NCBI RefSeq assembly: GCF_035319885.1
Contig: NZ_CP141285.1
Coordinates: forward strand, 1,116,001 to 1,180,000
DNA from: Altererythrobacter sp. H2
Lineage (GTDB): Bacteria; Pseudomonadota; Alphaproteobacteria; Sphingomonadales; Sphingomonadaceae
Direction of reading: 5' to 3'
Length of the DNA stretch: 64,000 bases
Made by a program: the position numbers and the translations under genes. The notes under the pieces are model-generated. The model saw only the letters and a list, made by a program, of their open reading frames with translations. It had not been told where the DNA came from and ran no database searches. Every line of letters begins with the position of its first letter. Position 1 is the stretch's first letter. Shown here piece by piece: positions 62,268 to 64,000 of the stretch.

Positions 62268-63503
62268 ATGAACATGGCAGCACCTGGCCTCGGTCAGCAG
62301 GCCCTGGCCGCGCGCTTTCGCGACACGCGGGCGCGCAGCCTTGCGCTGGTTGCGCCGCTGTCGGAAGCGGATGCCACGATCCAGTCGATGGACGATGCCT
62401 CCCCCGCCAAGTGGCACATCGCGCATACAACCTGGTTCTGGGAAACCTTCCTGCTGCGTGACCATGCGCCCGGCTATCGCCTCTATGACGAGCGCTGGCC
62501 GTTCCTGTTCAATTCCTATTACGAGGCTGAAGGTGCGCGGCTGGCGCGGCCCCGGCGCGGGATGCTGTCGCGCCCGACGGTGGTGGAGATTGTCCGCTGG
62601 CGGCAGCATGTCGACGAGGCCATGGAACCACTCCTGCGCGAGGAGCGGCTCTCCGGCCTGATCGCGCTGGGCATGGCCCACGAAGAACAGCACCAGGAAC
62701 TGCTGCTGACCGATATCAAGCACGCGCTGTTCCAGAACCCGCTGGGGGCGCCTTACGTTTACTCCTCTCCCCAACCCCCCTCCCTCAAGGGGAGAGGGAC
62801 TTTAGCGTGGCACACCCACCCCGGCGGGATCGTCGAGATCGGCCACAACGGGCCCGGCTTTGCGTTCGACAACGAAGGGCCGCGCCATCGCGCCTTGCTG
62901 GAGCCGTTCGCACTGGCTGACCGGCTGGTGACCAACGGCGAGTGGGACGCATTTATCGCGGCGGGCGGTTATGCCGACGCGCGCCTGTGGCTGGCTGATG
63001 GCTGGGGCTGGGTGCAGGCGGAGCGGATTGCGGCGCCGCTTTACTGGCGCGAGGGCGAGCATTTCACTTTGTCTGGCTGGCAGCCGCGTGATCCCCACGC
63101 CCCGGTCACCCACGTTTCCTATTACGAGGCCGATGCCTTTGCCACCTGGGCCGGTTTCCGGTTGCCGACCGAGTTCGAGTGGGAGGCCATGGCACAGGCG
63201 CACGATCCCGCCTCAGGCAACCAGATGGACGAGGCAGGCCCGGTGGCGCCGGTCGGCAGCGAGAGCCTGTTCGGCGATGGCTGGCAGTTCACCCGCTCAG
63301 CCTACCTCCCCTATCCCGGCTTCCGCCCGGCGGCGGGTGCGGTGGGCGAATACAATGGCAAGTTCATGAGCGGGCAGGTGGTGCTGCGCGGGGCGAGCTG
63401 CGCCACGGTGCGCGGGCATTCGCGCGCCAGCTACCGCAATTTCTTCTACCCCGACCAGCGCTGGCAATTCACCGGCGTGCGACTGGCAAAGGATATGACA
63501 TGA
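62268..63503 (+). CDS. egtB: Ergothioneine biosynthesis protein EgtB (with repeat insertion)
   Basis: 411 residues from ATG 62268. DinB-like N-terminal half with iron ligands (KWHIAHTTWFWETF; HEEQHQELLLTDIKH) and a C-terminal sulfatase-modifying-factor-like half (SGQVVLRGASCATVRGHSRASYRNFFYPDQRWQFTGVRLA). Joins cysteine or gamma-glutamylcysteine to hercynine, using oxygen. Residues of about 166-177 (VYSSPQPPSLKGRGT) are coded by a small palindromic repeat and are unusual for this position. The stop overlaps egtD by 4 bases. Confidence 0.95.
   Translation: MNMAAPGLGQQALAARFRDTRARSLALVAPLSEADATIQSMDDASPAKWHIAHTTWFWETFLLRDHAPGYRLYDERWPFLFNSYYEAEGARLARPRRGMLSRPTVVEIVRWRQHVDEAMEPLLREERLSGLIALGMAHEEQHQELLLTDIKHALFQNPLGAPYVYSSPQPPSLKGRGTLAWHTHPGGIVEIGHNGPGFAFDNEGPRHRALLEPFALADRLVTNGEWDAFIAAGGYADARLWLADGWGWVQAERIAAPLYWREGEHFTLSGWQPRDPHAPVTHVSYYEADAFATWAGFRLPTEFEWEAMAQAHDPASGNQMDEAGPVAPVGSESLFGDGWQFTRSAYLPYPGFRPAAGAVGEYNGKFMSGQVVLRGASCATVRGHSRASYRNFFYPDQRWQFTGVRLAKDMT
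62764..62797. repeat. Small palindromic repeat inside egtB
   Basis: CCTCTCCCC (62764-62772) and GGGGAGAGG (62789-62797) are perfect 9-bp arms around a C-rich 16-base centre. Same sequence type as the hairpin at 48006. It is in frame with egtB. Confidence 0.75.
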
Positions 63504-64000
63504 GCGCGCGCCGAGCCCCCCAACGCGGTCTGGCCCTGGTCGATCTCGACGAACAGGGCGTTGACCGCGCCTTCCGCGCCGATGTGCTGGAAGGGCTGCG
63601 ACAGGAGCCGAAGGCGATCCCGGCGCGCTGGTTCTATGACGAGCGCGGCTCGCAACTGTTCGAGGATATCACACGGCTTCCAGAGTATTATCCGACGCGG
63701 GCCGAAACCGAGATTCTGCAGGCGCAGGGCGCGGATTTCGCCGCACTGGTCGGGCCGGGCCGGGCAGTGGTCGAATTCGGCAGCGGCAGTTCGGTCAAGA
63801 CCCCGCTGCTGCTCCAGGCGATTGCCCCTGCGGCCTATGTCCCGCTCGACATCTCGGGCGATTTCCTGCGCGAATCGGCGGCCGAACTGGCGGCCAAGTT
63901 TCCCGGTCTGCCGGTCTATCCGGTCGAGGCCGATTTCATGCGCCGCGTTGCCTTGCCGCCTGAGGTCGAGGCCGCGCCCAAGCTGGGGTTCTTCCCCGGC
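63500..64000 (+). CDS. egtD: L-histidine N-alpha-methyltransferase EgtD (partial, cut by window end)
   Basis: The first 167 residues are present; the gene continues past base 64000. Makes trimethylhistidine (hercynine), the EgtB substrate. RWFYDERGSQLFEDITRLPEYYPTRAE and VVEFGSGSSVKTPLLL (SAM motif I) with VPLDISGDFL are diagnostic of EgtD. ATG 63500 overlaps the egtB stop by 4 bases (ATGA), so the two are an operon. Confidence 0.95.
   Translation, partial: MSARRAPQRGLALVDLDEQGVDRAFRADVLEGLRQEPKAIPARWFYDERGSQLFEDITRLPEYYPTRAETEILQAQGADFAALVGPGRAVVEFGSGSSVKTPLLLQAIAPAAYVPLDISGDFLRESAAELAAKFPGLPVYPVEADFMRRVALPPEVEAAPKLGFFPG

Noticed and set aside
60528-62774. A 748-codon minus-strand frame opposite the DAHP synthase
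   Set aside because: Antisense shadow spanning three real genes.
1-64000. CRISPR arrays, integrases, IS elements
   Set aside because: No regularly spaced repeats, transposase or integrase reading frames were seen on either strand.

Overview
This 64 kb window is a stretch of ordinary, gene-dense, GC-rich bacterial chromosome with no prophage, integron, CRISPR array or complete insertion sequence that I can see. Gene content and order point to an alphaproteobacterium of the order Sphingomonadales, probably close to Erythrobacteraceae. The evidence is a MucR/Ros-type regulator, a Fur-family protein without structural-zinc cysteines, the infA-maf-RNase G-like-yacG block beside tRNA-Phe, rpmF-plsX-fabH-ihfA-merR, miaB-phoH-ybeY-corC, a TonB-dependent receptor, GTG/TTG starts and frequent 1-4 base overlaps. 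The assignment rests on gene families and order read by eye, not on a database search.

Layout. 1-4 kb: end of glmS, a GGDEF-EAL protein broken by one extra G, and purQ-purS. 4-11.5 kb: an exported TPR-CHAT protein, a large M16 peptidase, a lipid-kinase-like protein and purC. 11.7-14 kb: tRNA-Phe(GAA), yacG, a small RNase E/G-like protein, maf and infA. 14-20.9 kb: a TonB receptor with a Gly/Pro-rich insert, a disordered small protein paired with a Host_attach protein, uvrC carrying an in-frame palindromic repeat, and a YhiN-type flavoprotein. 21-27.2 kb: a WS/DGAT acyltransferase with two alpha/beta hydrolases, facing thioesterase II, a JmjC/cupin protein and a GNAT. 27.4-34.3 kb: proton-pumping pyrophosphatase, an MBL hydrolase, a MAPEG protein and the rpmF-plsX-fabH-ihfA-merR block. 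34.3-44.1 kb: smc, two periplasmic thioredoxin-fold proteins, DUF721/DciA, mutY, a small membrane protein, a serine hydrolase, nudC and an FrnE-like oxidoreductase. 44.1-49 kb: methyltransferase, DUF1489, SDR, mgtE, cyclophilin and a LysR regulator. 49-55.2 kb: corC, ybeY, an intruding ABM-domain gene, phoH, miaB, plsC, fur and mucR. 55.3-64 kb: rimI, tsaB, a nitroreductase, nfuA, a second M16 peptidase, class II DAHP synthase and the start of an ergothioneine operon (egtB-egtD).

Functional links. Envelope and lipid metabolism recur (plsX, fabH, plsC, WS/DGAT, tesB, esterases, glmS), as do tRNA/ribosome maturation (miaB, tsaB, rimI, ybeY, infA, rpmF), thiol/redox and Fe-S handling (two DsbA-like proteins, FrnE-like protein, nfuA, ergothioneine), and exported proteolysis (two M16 peptidases, the CHAT protein). 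The least expected observations are genome repeats inserted in frame in uvrC and egtB, the exported TPR-CHAT protein, the GNAT-cupin pair, the RNase E/G-like protein without a zinc link, and a recurrent promoter form (TTGCNN, 16-base spacer, TATAGN). I did not find a convincing unknown multi-gene system.
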